Shown piece after piece: positions 33,709-42,150 of a stretch of DNA of 64,000 nucleotides. The stretch spans positions 62,001 to 126,000 of the forward strand of contig RYVZ01000003.1 of NCBI GenBank assembly GCA_003979345.1. The letters run 5' to 3'. The DNA comes from Lachnospiraceae bacterium (GTDB lineage: Bacteria > Bacillota > Clostridia > Lachnospirales > Lachnospiraceae). Numbering within the stretch: the stretch's first letter is position 1; each line of letters opens with the position of its first letter. A program made the position numbers and the translations under genes. The notes beneath the pieces are model-generated. The model was given only the letters and a program-made list of their open reading frames with translations, had not been told where the DNA came from and made no database searches.

Positions 33709-33738
33709 TTGACAATTTGCGGTTAATAGGAATATCAT
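33709..33738 (+). promoter_or_regulatory. Possible promoter of tilS-hpt-ftsH
   Basis: TTGACA (33709-33714), 18-bp spacer, TATCAT (33733-33738), 30 bp before tilS. Confidence 0.5.
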
Positions 33739-33768
33739 AGATAGAAAAAGGAATACTGGGGTATAGAG

Positions 33769-35253
33769 ATGCTACATAAGATAATGGCATATATAACGGA
33801 GAATCACATGATCGAACCGGGTGACTGTATCGTTGCGGGCGTGTCGGGGGGCGCGGATTCCGTGTGTTTATTTCATCTGCTGCTTGCACTGCGGGAACAG
33901 CTTTCCTTTTCGCTATCCGTTCTGCATGTGAATCATGGTATTCGCAGCGATGCCGGGGAGGATGCGGAGTTTGTGAGACAGCTCTGCCGCGGGCGGCAGG
34001 TGACGTTTCTGCTTGTGGAAGAGGATGTACCCGCCTATGCGGCGGCGCACCGGATCGGTGAGGAGGAGGCGGGGCGCATACTGCGGTATCAGGCGTTTGC
34101 GAGCGTGAATGAACAGCATTACGGCGGCAGGGCGAAGTTTGCCGTGGCACATAACCGGGATGACTGTGCCGAAACGGTTCTGTTTCAATTATTCAGGGGC
34201 AGCGGTCTTCATGGCTTGTGCGGAATGAAACCGGTACAGGGCAATATTATCCGTCCGCTTCTTTCCGTGCAGAGAAGTGAGATCGAAGCGTATCTTGCCG
34301 GGCATGAGATCGTGTTTCGCACAGATTCGACGAATGAAGGGGATGCTTATGCAAGAAATCGTATCCGCCATCATATCCTGCGCTATGCGGAGAGAGAGAT
34401 CTGCCGGGGCAGTACCGGGCATATCACTCATGCGGCGGACATGCTGTCGAGTGCGGCGCAGTATCTGGACAGCCAGACAGACGGAGCTTTTGCGGACTGC
34501 GTGGAGAACGATGCCTTGCGAGACGGATACGTCAGGATTTCGGCAAAACAGTTTCTGCGGCTGCATCCGTATTTGAAAGGAAGCCTGATCCACCGGTGCT
34601 TTTCGCAGATCGTTCCGGCAGCGAAGAATATCACGTCGAAGCATGTGGATCATGTCTGTGCATTATTTGATAAACCGGTCGGCCGTATGGTCGTGCTGCC
34701 GGGCGGCATGAGAGCGGTACGGACTTATGAGGGGGTATGCCTTGAGACTGCGGAATGCGGGAATCAAGCGGCATGCCGGGAGAAACCGTGCAGCGGGACA
34801 GGCTGTTTAGGTGAAGAGAAGATGATTCCGGTCCGGGAAAGCGCCTGTGGAGAGGTTTTCTTTGAAGGGCTTTTGTTTGCGTACCGTGTGTTTTCCCGTG
34901 AGGGAAAAGAGGCGTTTTTTGAGACAATTCCGAAAAATAATTGTACGAAATGGTTTGATTATGATAAAATAAAGGAACCCATAACCATCCGCTGCCGCAG
35001 GAGCGGGGATTATCTTGCGATCAACGCGGCGGGAAACAGGAAAAGTATTAAAAAATATATGATCGATGAGAAGATTCCGTCGGCTGTACGGGAGTCGGTT
35101 CCGCTTGTTGCACAGGGCGGTCATATTCTGTGGGTTGTGGGCTACCGCGTAAGTGAGGCGTATAAGATAACCGCGGATACCAAAAGAGTGATGGAAATAT
35201 ACGTATCAGGAGGAAAAGAGAATGGCCGAGAGAATCAGCATGCTTCTTACTGA
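33769..35253 (+). CDS. tilS: tRNA(Ile)-lysidine synthase
   Basis: Protein of 494 aa. The PP-loop SGGADSVCLFHLLLAL is at about residue 25; AVAHNRDDCAETVLFQLFRG and RPLLSVQRSEIEAYL follow in the N-ATPase domain, with TDSTNEGDAYARNRIRHHIL. The C-terminal TilS domain ends with RKSIKKYMIDEKIPSAVRES. It converts C34 of tRNA-Ile(CAU) to lysidine and is essential. The last 32 bp overlap hpt, and ftsH follows, the conserved tilS-hpt-ftsH trio. Confidence 0.95.
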   Translation: MLHKIMAYITENHMIEPGDCIVAGVSGGADSVCLFHLLLALREQLSFSLSVLHVNHGIRSDAGEDAEFVRQLCRGRQVTFLLVEEDVPAYAAAHRIGEEEAGRILRYQAFASVNEQHYGGRAKFAVAHNRDDCAETVLFQLFRGSGLHGLCGMKPVQGNIIRPLLSVQRSEIEAYLAGHEIVFRTDSTNEGDAYARNRIRHHILRYAEREICRGSTGHITHAADMLSSAAQYLDSQTDGAFADCVENDALRDGYVRISAKQFLRLHPYLKGSLIHRCFSQIVPAAKNITSKHVDHVCALFDKPVGRMVVLPGGMRAVRTYEGVCLETAECGNQAACREKPCSGTGCLGEEKMIPVRESACGEVFFEGLLFAYRVFSREGKEAFFETIPKNNCTKWFDYDKIKEPITIRCRRSGDYLAINAAGNRKSIKKYMIDEKIPSAVRESVPLVAQGGHILWVVGYRVSEAYKITADTKRVMEIYVSGGKENGRENQHASY

Positions 35254-35749
35254 ACAGCAGGTGGACGAGAGGATTCAGGAGCTTGGGGATCAGATCAGCA
35301 GGGATTACGAGGGAAAGCAGGTACACTTGATCTGTGTGCTAAAGGGCGGCAGTTTGTTTTTGTGTGAGCTTGCCAAACGGATCACCGTACCGGTATCACT
35401 TGATTTTATGTCGGTTTCAAGTTACGGGAAAAGCATGACATCGAGCGGGATCGTACGAATCGTGAAAGATCTTGACGATCCGGTCAAGGATAAAAACGTG
35501 ATCGTAGTCGAGGATATCGTCGATTCGGGAAGAACCTTGAGTTATCTGCTTGAGATGCTGCAAAAAAGGGAACCGGCAAGCATTGCGGTGTGTACGCTGC
35601 TCGACAAACCGGACCGCAGAGTGACAGATGTAAAGGTGGACTATACGGGATTCCGGATCCCGGATGAATTTGTGGTCGGCTATGGACTGGATTATGATCA
35701 GCGCTACCGGAATCTGCCCTACATCGGGGTCGTACATTTAGATGATTAA
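35222..35749 (+). CDS. hpt: Hypoxanthine phosphoribosyltransferase
   Basis: Protein of 175 aa. It salvages hypoxanthine and guanine with PRPP. The PRPP loop is VIVVEDIVDSGRTLSYLL; VCVLKGGSLF-like ICVLKGGSLFLCEL and DFMSVSSYGKSMTSSGIV are the other conserved loops. GGAGG 8 nt upstream supports ATG 35222 even though it overlaps the tilS coding end by 32 bp; an alternative ATG is 18 bp further in. Confidence 0.95.
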   Translation: MAERISMLLTEQQVDERIQELGDQISRDYEGKQVHLICVLKGGSLFLCELAKRITVPVSLDFMSVSSYGKSMTSSGIVRIVKDLDDPVKDKNVIVVEDIVDSGRTLSYLLEMLQKREPASIAVCTLLDKPDRRVTDVKVDYTGFRIPDEFVVGYGLDYDQRYRNLPYIGVVHLDD

Positions 35750-35767
35750 AAGATAAGGAGATTAAAC

Positions 35768-37582
35768 GTGAGAACAACAAGGAGAGGCAGCGGCATATAC
35801 TTCGGCATTATCATTCTGCTGCTGTTGGCAGCGATATGGGTCAGCCAGATGCATAATATGCCGAGCGATTATTCTTATGATAGTTTTATGAAGGATTTAG
35901 AGAATAGTAACATATATGCGGCTGAGATCAATCAAAATGAGCAGGTGCCTACGGGTTATCTGCGCGTGACATTGACGGGCGGAGGGGAGCGCACGCTGTA
36001 TGTGACGGACGTCGGTGAGATGGAGGAGCTTCTGCGTGATCATAACGTTCGCGTTATGGTAAAAAACGTGCCGCAGGAAAACTGGTTTTTGAATTATGTT
36101 CTGCCGATCCTCGTGGGATTGATCGTCCTGGTATTTATTTTTGTGATGCTGAACGCGCAAAATAATAACGCGGGCAATAACAACAGCAAGATGATGAATT
36201 TCGGCAAAAGCCGCGCGCGTATGGCGGCGGATACCGGGATCACCTTAAAGGACGTCGCGGGGCTTATGGAGGAGAAGGAGGAGCTTGAGGAGATCATTGA
36301 CTTTCTCAAGGATCCTGCAAAGTATACGAAGGTGGGGGCAAGAATCCCGAAGGGTGTTCTGCTGGAAGGCCCGCCCGGAACTGGTAAGACGCTCCTTGCA
36401 AAAGCAGTGGCAGGGGAAGCGGGAGTACCGTTCTTCAGCATCTCCGGCTCGGATTTTGTGGAAATGTTCGTCGGCGTCGGCGCTTCACGCGTGCGCGATC
36501 TGTTTGAGGATGCGAAAAAGAATTCGCCGTGTATTATTTTCATTGATGAGATCGATGCTGTCGCGAGACGCCGCGGTGCCGGCATGGGCGGAGGGCATGA
36601 TGAGCGTGAGCAGACGCTCAACCAGATGCTTGTGGAGATGGACGGTTTCGGTATCAATGAGGGGATCATTGTCATGGCGGCGACAAACCGTGTGGATATT
36701 CTTGATCCGGCGATCCTGCGTCCCGGTCGTTTTGACCGGAAGATCGCGGTAGGAAGACCGGATGTAAGAGGCAGGGAAGACATTCTGCATGTCCATGCGA
36801 ATAATAAGCCGCTTGCGGAGGACGTTGACTTAAAGCAGATCGCGCAGACGACGGCGGGCTTTACGGGTGCCGATCTGGAAAATCTGCTCAATGAGGCGGC
36901 GATTGTGGCGGCCAAAGAAAACCGCCCCTTCATTAAGCAGGAGGATATTCGCAGATCATTTATCAAAGTCGGTATCGGCGCTGAGAAAAAGAGCCGTATT
37001 ATTACAGATAAAGAGAAAAAGATCACGGCATATCATGAAGCGGGACATGCGATCCTGTTCCATGTGCTTCCTGACGTCGGACCGGTTTATACCGTGTCTA
37101 TCATACCGACCGGAGTCGGTGCTGCGGGTTATACCATGCCGCTTCCGGAAAAAGATGAGATGTTTTTGACAAAGGGCAGGATGCTGCAGGATATTATGGT
37201 CTCGCTTGGCGGGCGGATCGCGGAGGAGATCATTTTTGACGATATCACGACAGGAGCGTCCAGCGATATCAAGAAGGCGACCGAGGAGGCGCGGAGCATG
37301 GTGACGCGCTATGGCATGTCGGAGAAGATTGGCGTGATCAATTATGCGCCCGACGATGATGAGGTCTTTATCGGGCGTGACTTTGCGCATACGAAAGGCT
37401 ACAGCGAGACGATGGCAGGGGAGATCGACCGCGAAGTCAAGGAAATAGTAGACGGATGTTATCGCAGGGCGAAGGCGATCATCGAGGAGCATCTGAGTGT
37501 GCTGCACCGCTGTGCGGAGCTTTTACTTGAAAAAGAGCGTATTGGCAGGGATGAATTTGAGGCACTTTTTACAGAATTGTGA
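35768..37582 (+). CDS. ftsH: FtsH, membrane AAA+ zinc metalloprotease
   Basis: Protein of 604 aa from GTG 35768 with AAGGAG before it. Two TM helices (about 12-29 and 112-130) flank a small external domain. AAA+ module: Walker A GPPGTGKTLLAKA, Walker B IIFIDEIDAVARRRG, arginine-finger RPGRFDRK. Protease: HEAGHAILFH with the third zinc ligand Asp in the TTGASSDIKKATEEAR region. It degrades misassembled membrane and regulatory proteins, with roles in sporulation in Bacillus. Last gene of the block. Confidence 0.97.
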   Translation: MRTTRRGSGIYFGIIILLLLAAIWVSQMHNMPSDYSYDSFMKDLENSNIYAAEINQNEQVPTGYLRVTLTGGGERTLYVTDVGEMEELLRDHNVRVMVKNVPQENWFLNYVLPILVGLIVLVFIFVMLNAQNNNAGNNNSKMMNFGKSRARMAADTGITLKDVAGLMEEKEELEEIIDFLKDPAKYTKVGARIPKGVLLEGPPGTGKTLLAKAVAGEAGVPFFSISGSDFVEMFVGVGASRVRDLFEDAKKNSPCIIFIDEIDAVARRRGAGMGGGHDEREQTLNQMLVEMDGFGINEGIIVMAATNRVDILDPAILRPGRFDRKIAVGRPDVRGREDILHVHANNKPLAEDVDLKQIAQTTAGFTGADLENLLNEAAIVAAKENRPFIKQEDIRRSFIKVGIGAEKKSRIITDKEKKITAYHEAGHAILFHVLPDVGPVYTVSIIPTGVGAAGYTMPLPEKDEMFLTKGRMLQDIMVSLGGRIAEEIIFDDITTGASSDIKKATEEARSMVTRYGMSEKIGVINYAPDDDEVFIGRDFAHTKGYSETMAGEIDREVKEIVDGCYRRAKAIIEEHLSVLHRCAELLLEKERIGRDEFEALFTEL

Positions 37583-37733
37583 GAAATGCACAAAAAAATG
37601 ACGACAAAATTGTAATGTTTGTGAATTTCAAGAATGGATTTACAGAGGGACATTTGGTATCATTCTACTTGTAACCCCCCAATACATTTTTATAGTTTTT
37701 TGCTATACCCCATAAGTAAGAAATACCTTCTCT

Positions 37734-37767
37734 AAAAAAGACAATTGCTTTGGCAACTGTCTTTTTT
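37734..37767 (+). terminator. Intrinsic terminator after ftsH
   Basis: AAAAAAGACAATTGC pairs with GCAACTGTCTTTTTT, closing the tilS-hpt-ftsH operon 150 bp after the stop. The rest of the 303-bp gap to the next gene holds only the promoter below. Confidence 0.8.
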
Positions 37768-37796
37768 ACCTTTTGGAGAAAAAGAACTGTGAAGTA

Positions 37797-37825
37797 TTGA
37801 ATATGCCGTTTTTTTCATATAAAAT
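37797..37825 (+). promoter_or_regulatory. Promoter of the GH13 gene
   Basis: TTGAAT (37797-37802), 17-bp spacer, TAAAAT (37820-37825). Confidence 0.5.
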
Positions 37826-37885
37826 AGTAACGATAGAATGTTGCAGAACACAGCGCATTTGATACGGACGGCACGGAGGCTGAAC

Positions 37886-40033
37886 ATGGATTACCGAAAA
37901 TTATTACGAGCAGAGGAGCAGCTTCAATATATTACGGATATGCGTCCCCTGTTACGAAAAAGGGCTCTTTTTTCCGACACGACCGAAGATTATGTGACAC
38001 CGTCTCAACCCAGAAAGTACGATATGATCAAAATCCGCTTCCGGGCGGGAGTAGACAATATCGACAGGGTATATTTTGTATGCAGGGGAACAAAAACGCT
38101 GATGGCGAAAGTTTCTTCGGACGAACTGTTCGATTACTACGAGACGGATTACCAGCTTGAGGATGAGCGCATTTTCTATTATTTTGAGGTGCAGGCGGGC
38201 AGGATCACCTGCTATTTTGACACGCGCGGCGTGCAGAAACAGTTTGACGAGTATTATAGCTTCTCGATCATTCCGGGATTCTCAACGCCGGAATGGGCAA
38301 AAGGCGCGGTCATGTATCAGATTTATGTGGACCGCTTTTGCAACGGGGATAAAAGCAATGATGTACTGACGGACGAATACGTCTATATAGGGAACAGGAC
38401 ACGTCATGTGGACGATTGGTATGAGTATCCTGACAAGATGGACGTTCACCGCTTTTATGGGGGGGATCTGCAGGGCGTTCTTGATAAGATGGACTATCTG
38501 CAGGATTTAGGGATCGATGTGATATATTTTAATCCGCTTTTTGTATCCCCGTCGAATCACAAGTATGATATTCAGGATTATGATTATATCGACCCGCATT
38601 TCGGAAAGATCGTTCATGACGAAGGAGAACTGCTTGGAGAGGGGCAGAATGAGAACCGTTTTGCCACACGCTATATCGACCGCGTGACAAATAAGGAGAA
38701 TTTAGAGGCGAGCAATGCGCTTTTTGTCAAGGTAGTGGAAGAGGCGCACCGGCGCGGTATGCGTGTGATCTTGGACGGCGTATTTAATCATTGCGGCTCT
38801 TTTAATAAATGGATGGACCGCGAGCGCATCTATGAGAATGCCGAAGGGTATGAGAAGGGCGCGTACGTTTCGGAGGACAGTCCGTATGGCAATTACTTCG
38901 AATTTTCAGATAAAAACAGATGGCCTTATAATCCCACTTATGACGGATGGTGGGGTCATGATACGCTTCCAAAACTGAATTATGAGGGCTCTAAAAGCCT
39001 GTATGATTATATTTTGGATATTGGACGCAAATGGGTCTCTCCGCCGTTTAACTGCGATGGCTGGCGTTTGGATGTGGCGGCGGACTTAGGGCATTCGCCG
39101 GAGGCTAATCATAAGTTTTGGAGGGATTTCAGGCAGGCGGTCAAACAGGCAAATCCGGATGCGGTCATACTTGCCGAACATTATGGCTCTCCGCGGGACT
39201 GGCTTGGCGGCGATCAATGGGATACGGTCATGAACTATGATGCGTTCATGGAACCTGTTACCTGGTTTTTGACGGGTATGCAGAAGCACAGCGACGATTT
39301 CAGACAGGATATGCTTGGAAATGCAGATTCTTTTTTTGGCGCGATGCGTTATCATATGGTCAGCTTTACGATGCCGTCTTTGTATGTGGCGATGAATGAG
39401 CTTTCCAATCACGATCACTCCCGCTTTCTTACAAGGACAAACCATGTGGTCGGGCGTATGAATAACTTAGGGCATGAGGCGGCCAATCATGGTGTGAATA
39501 AAGCGGTCATGCGCGAGGCGGTTGTGATCCAAATGACATGGCCGGGTGCGCCGACGATCTATTACGGTGATGAGGCAGGGGTATGCGGTTTTACGGATCC
39601 TGATAACCGTCGTACCTATCCGTGGGGGCGCGAGGATCAGCAGATGATCGCATTTCATAAAGAAATGATCCGCATCCACAAGGAGAACAGGGAGATCCGG
39701 ACAGGGTCACTGAAATTTCTTGTCGGTGAATATAACGTTATCGGTTATGGGCGTTTTAACCGTGAAGAGCAGACGGTCGTGGTTGTCAATAATAACGATT
39801 ACGAATTTTCCAAGGAGCTTTCCGTATGGGAATTAGGCATACCGAAAGAGACCATCTTAAAGAGGCTGATGTATACGACGGACAGCGGATATGATACGGA
39901 AGAAGTAAGCTATCATGTGGTAAACGGGAAGACGATCTTTACGCTTCCGGCACATTCTGCGATCGTATTAAAGCATAAAAACGAAGACTGGGAGATTGGG
40001 ATCGGCAAAATAGAACGCAAGCGATTTTTCTAA
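37886..40033 (+). CDS. GH13 alpha-glucan hydrolase (neopullulanase/cyclomaltodextrinase-like)
   Basis: Protein of 715 aa without signal peptide, so cytosolic. An N-terminal beta-sandwich of about 120 residues like CBM34 precedes the catalytic barrel. VMYQIYVDRFCNGD opens the barrel; nucleophile Asp is in CDGWRLDVAADLG, acid/base Glu in AVILAEHYGS, and the third Asp in ELSNHDHSRF. A C-terminal beta domain follows. Such enzymes degrade imported maltodextrins, cyclodextrins or pullulan fragments. GGAGG 7 nt upstream sets ATG 37886; an ATG at 37838 has no site. Confidence 0.9.
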   Translation: MDYRKLLRAEEQLQYITDMRPLLRKRALFSDTTEDYVTPSQPRKYDMIKIRFRAGVDNIDRVYFVCRGTKTLMAKVSSDELFDYYETDYQLEDERIFYYFEVQAGRITCYFDTRGVQKQFDEYYSFSIIPGFSTPEWAKGAVMYQIYVDRFCNGDKSNDVLTDEYVYIGNRTRHVDDWYEYPDKMDVHRFYGGDLQGVLDKMDYLQDLGIDVIYFNPLFVSPSNHKYDIQDYDYIDPHFGKIVHDEGELLGEGQNENRFATRYIDRVTNKENLEASNALFVKVVEEAHRRGMRVILDGVFNHCGSFNKWMDRERIYENAEGYEKGAYVSEDSPYGNYFEFSDKNRWPYNPTYDGWWGHDTLPKLNYEGSKSLYDYILDIGRKWVSPPFNCDGWRLDVAADLGHSPEANHKFWRDFRQAVKQANPDAVILAEHYGSPRDWLGGDQWDTVMNYDAFMEPVTWFLTGMQKHSDDFRQDMLGNADSFFGAMRYHMVSFTMPSLYVAMNELSNHDHSRFLTRTNHVVGRMNNLGHEAANHGVNKAVMREAVVIQMTWPGAPTIYYGDEAGVCGFTDPDNRRTYPWGREDQQMIAFHKEMIRIHKENREIRTGSLKFLVGEYNVIGYGRFNREEQTVVVVNNNDYEFSKELSVWELGIPKETILKRLMYTTDSGYDTEEVSYHVVNGKTIFTLPAHSAIVLKHKNEDWEIGIGKIERKRFF

Positions 40034-40060
40034 GGAAACACTGATTAAATCAGCGTTTCC
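40034..40060. terminator. Palindromic terminator between convergent genes
   Basis: GGAAACACTGATT (40034-40046) pairs with AATCAGCGTTTCC (40048-40060) with one wobble. It fills the whole gap between the two stop codons. Confidence 0.7.
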
Positions 40061-41410
40061 CTAGAACCATTCCGGGTCATATTTTACCGAGGCATTCCAA
40101 AAGATCCATTCATCATAACCGGCGTCCTGTACCGCCCGGATCTGCGCCTGAATCTCTTCCCGGCCGTATTCGATATGTCCGCTGACCCATGTGGCGGTGA
40201 ACGCCTGAAGCCAGGGGCGTACACGGACCGTGAGCGGCATACCGTCCTGCAGGACAGAACAGAACGTGTCGTGTCCGTACTGGTCGAGCACCGTGCGGGA
40301 TGCATTCAGGGCGCCTGTGACGGTGCGGTAGGGATCGGCATCCGGAACGGGTACACGGTATACGCCGGGTCCGTAATGAGACGGATAGACCATCGGGCAG
40401 ATGACGTCTAAGCTGGACGCCATTGCAGCATAGTCCTGGCCGACGATCTGCTGGTCCCATTTACTGTCGATGATCGTGCCGTATACATCGGCGGACACGG
40501 TGACGGACAACGGGGCGAGCGTTTCCCGTGCGTAGTCGGTAAATGCATTGATGATATCTGATTTGCTGACTTCGTCGGAGTCCTCGCCAAATACGACGCG
40601 GTCCATTCCGCGGTCTGTGGCAAACCGGATATAATCGAACTGTATCTCATCAAAGCCGGCAAGCGCGGCCTGCGTCGCAATTTCCATCAGGTAGTCCCAA
40701 ACTTCCCGCTTGTAAGGATTTAACCATGCCTGTCCGCTGTTATCCCGGAAGATCGTGCCGTCTGCCTCGTGGAGGGCATACTCCGGCATGGCATTGGCGA
40801 GGCAGGGATCTTTGAACGAGACGATGCGGGCGATCAGATAGATATCGTGGGCTTTGCATTCTGCGATCAGTGCGTCGATATCGGAGATGTATGTGACAGA
40901 CGAACCGACTGCCTGAACGGTCGGCGCCGCCATCTGGTAAGTGACGTTTCCGCGGTCGTCTTTAATATCAATGACAAAGGCGTTGATGTCAGTCTCATCG
41001 GCAAGCCGGATCAGTTCCTTCATGCGCTCTGTGCCGGTAACCGTCGCGGTAACATAAATGCCGTGAACGCGGAAATCGGGGTCACGGCCGTTCTCAGAGC
41101 TGTCATTAGGCGGGGTAATGTCTCCGGCATTGTTGTCTGCAAGCGTATCAAATACGCCGGCTGCGGATGTATCGGCGCAGTCAGCGGTACGAGGCATGAT
41201 GTCTGCAATTCCGGCGGCTTCCCGGTTGATGCGCTGTACGGCGGATGGAAGGGTGCCGGAGGCGTCAGAGGATGTTTCGCTGGACGGCTGCCCGCAGGAG
41301 GCTGCGAAGAGCGCCAGTGAGAGAAGAAGCGCGGGAATGATGCGCCGCGTGGATCGTCTGAAGTGCCGGTGAATGCCGGCTGTCCGGGAATGGATCGGTG
41401 TAAGCTGCAT
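40061..41410 (-). CDS. DUF4015 putative glycoside hydrolase lipoprotein
   Basis: Protein of 449 aa. A long basic N-region leads to a hydrophobic core and lipobox FAASC, so the product is lipid-anchored outside. After an acidic linker of about 100 residues comes a TIM-barrel-like domain: GIYVTATVTGTERMKELIRL, INAFVIDIKDDRGNVTY, FDEIQFDYIRFATD, and VICPMVYPSHYGPGVY, matching PF13200. Predicted activity on glycans is by family only. CAGGAG nine nt upstream selects ATG 41410; the frame is open further upstream to 41596 but that part overlaps the opposite gene's start region. Confidence 0.85.
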   Translation of the reverse strand: MQLTPIHSRTAGIHRHFRRSTRRIIPALLLSLALFAASCGQPSSETSSDASGTLPSAVQRINREAAGIADIMPRTADCADTSAAGVFDTLADNNAGDITPPNDSSENGRDPDFRVHGIYVTATVTGTERMKELIRLADETDINAFVIDIKDDRGNVTYQMAAPTVQAVGSSVTYISDIDALIAECKAHDIYLIARIVSFKDPCLANAMPEYALHEADGTIFRDNSGQAWLNPYKREVWDYLMEIATQAALAGFDEIQFDYIRFATDRGMDRVVFGEDSDEVSKSDIINAFTDYARETLAPLSVTVSADVYGTIIDSKWDQQIVGQDYAAMASSLDVICPMVYPSHYGPGVYRVPVPDADPYRTVTGALNASRTVLDQYGHDTFCSVLQDGMPLTVRVRPWLQAFTATWVSGHIEYGREEIQAQIRAVQDAGYDEWIFWNASVKYDPEWF

Positions 41411-41501
41411 ATTGATAGATCTCCTGTGTGGTTTTGGGGTTATTTTTAGGCTTTTTATGTCGATATTATATACAATAAATATAAAATAAGCTATACTGGA
41501 C

Positions 41502-41526
41502 ATACAAATTTTGTATACAAATTTTG
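41502..41526. repeat. Direct repeat ATACAAATTTTG x2 in a divergent intergenic region
   Basis: ATACAAATTTTG occurs at 41502-41513 and 41515-41526, each containing the palindrome CAAATTTTG. It lies just upstream of the small unknown gene and downstream (on the other strand) of nothing else; possible regulator site. Confidence 0.5.
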
Positions 41527-41563
41527 AAAATATGAGCAGAGAAAGTGAAAGAGGAGAAGGATC

Positions 41564-42046
41564 ATGGATATGCCGGATATCGTAACGGATTATCAATATT
41601 TGAATCAGGTACAGACAAAACAGGCAGGACAGGCACAGTCGGCATGGAAGGCGGTCAGCAATGCGGCTAAGGCAGCGGAAGGCGCAGAGACCGAAAATAA
41701 GACGGCGGTGTTTGCGGAGGCGCTGCGCAAGGAGATTGACAACTTGCAGCAGCAGAACGAACTTGGGGACGCGCTGGCGTCATCTTCCCTGTTTGGCGTG
41801 ACGGAGGATTTCAGCAATGTCTCCGAAATGCTGAAAACAGAGAGTGGAAGGCAGGCGATCGGTGCGATGGCGGATCACGCGATGACTTCCATTGTATTTG
41901 GAACGAACAATTCCGAACAGGATTCTGTTTTGCAGTCCCTGAACCAGAGCAGCCATACGTCAGAGCAGAGTCTGGAGGAAGCGTTGAAAGATATTCTTGA
42001 GATCTTGGAATCTAAGGGTGCGGGAGATCAGACAAAGGCTGAGTAG
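41564..42046 (+). CDS. Small acidic protein of unknown function
   Basis: Protein of 160 aa; no family recognised. It has no TM segment or signal peptide and is rich in Ala, Gln, Glu and Ser. Predicted as mostly helical, with repeated Gln-rich heptad-like stretches (LRKEIDNLQQQNELGDAL) and a C-terminal helix (SLEEALKDILEILESKG). AGAGGAGAAGGATC precedes the ATG, and a strong terminator follows, so it is a real transcription unit. The Gln/Ala-rich N-terminus and helical build resemble small structural or export-substrate-like proteins, but this is only an impression. Confidence 0.7.
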   Translation: MDMPDIVTDYQYLNQVQTKQAGQAQSAWKAVSNAAKAAEGAETENKTAVFAEALRKEIDNLQQQNELGDALASSSLFGVTEDFSNVSEMLKTESGRQAIGAMADHAMTSIVFGTNNSEQDSVLQSLNQSSHTSEQSLEEALKDILEILESKGAGDQTKAE

Positions 42047-42071
42047 GCGCTGCCTCGTTAGAATTCGTTAG

Positions 42072-42115
42072 AAAAAAGGATTTCCGAACCGTAATCGGTT
42101 CGGAAATCCTTTTTT
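42072..42115. terminator. Strong bidirectional terminator
   Basis: A perfect 20-bp stem (42072-42091 with 42096-42115) with a 4-nt loop, A6 on one side and T6 on the other, serves the unknown gene and the convergent chemoreceptor. Confidence 0.9.
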
Positions 42116-42150
42116 CTGTTTATAAGAATCTGCGGAACACGAATTTGTAT

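Noticed and set aside
33170..34150. Long minus-strand frame opposite spoIIE/tilS
   Set aside because: Arg/Pro/His-rich translation typical of a shadow of GC-rich coding DNA; no ribosome site; both plus-strand genes are certain.
36094..37026. Long minus-strand frame opposite ftsH
   Set aside because: Lies wholly within the conserved AAA+ region; composition is that of an antisense shadow.
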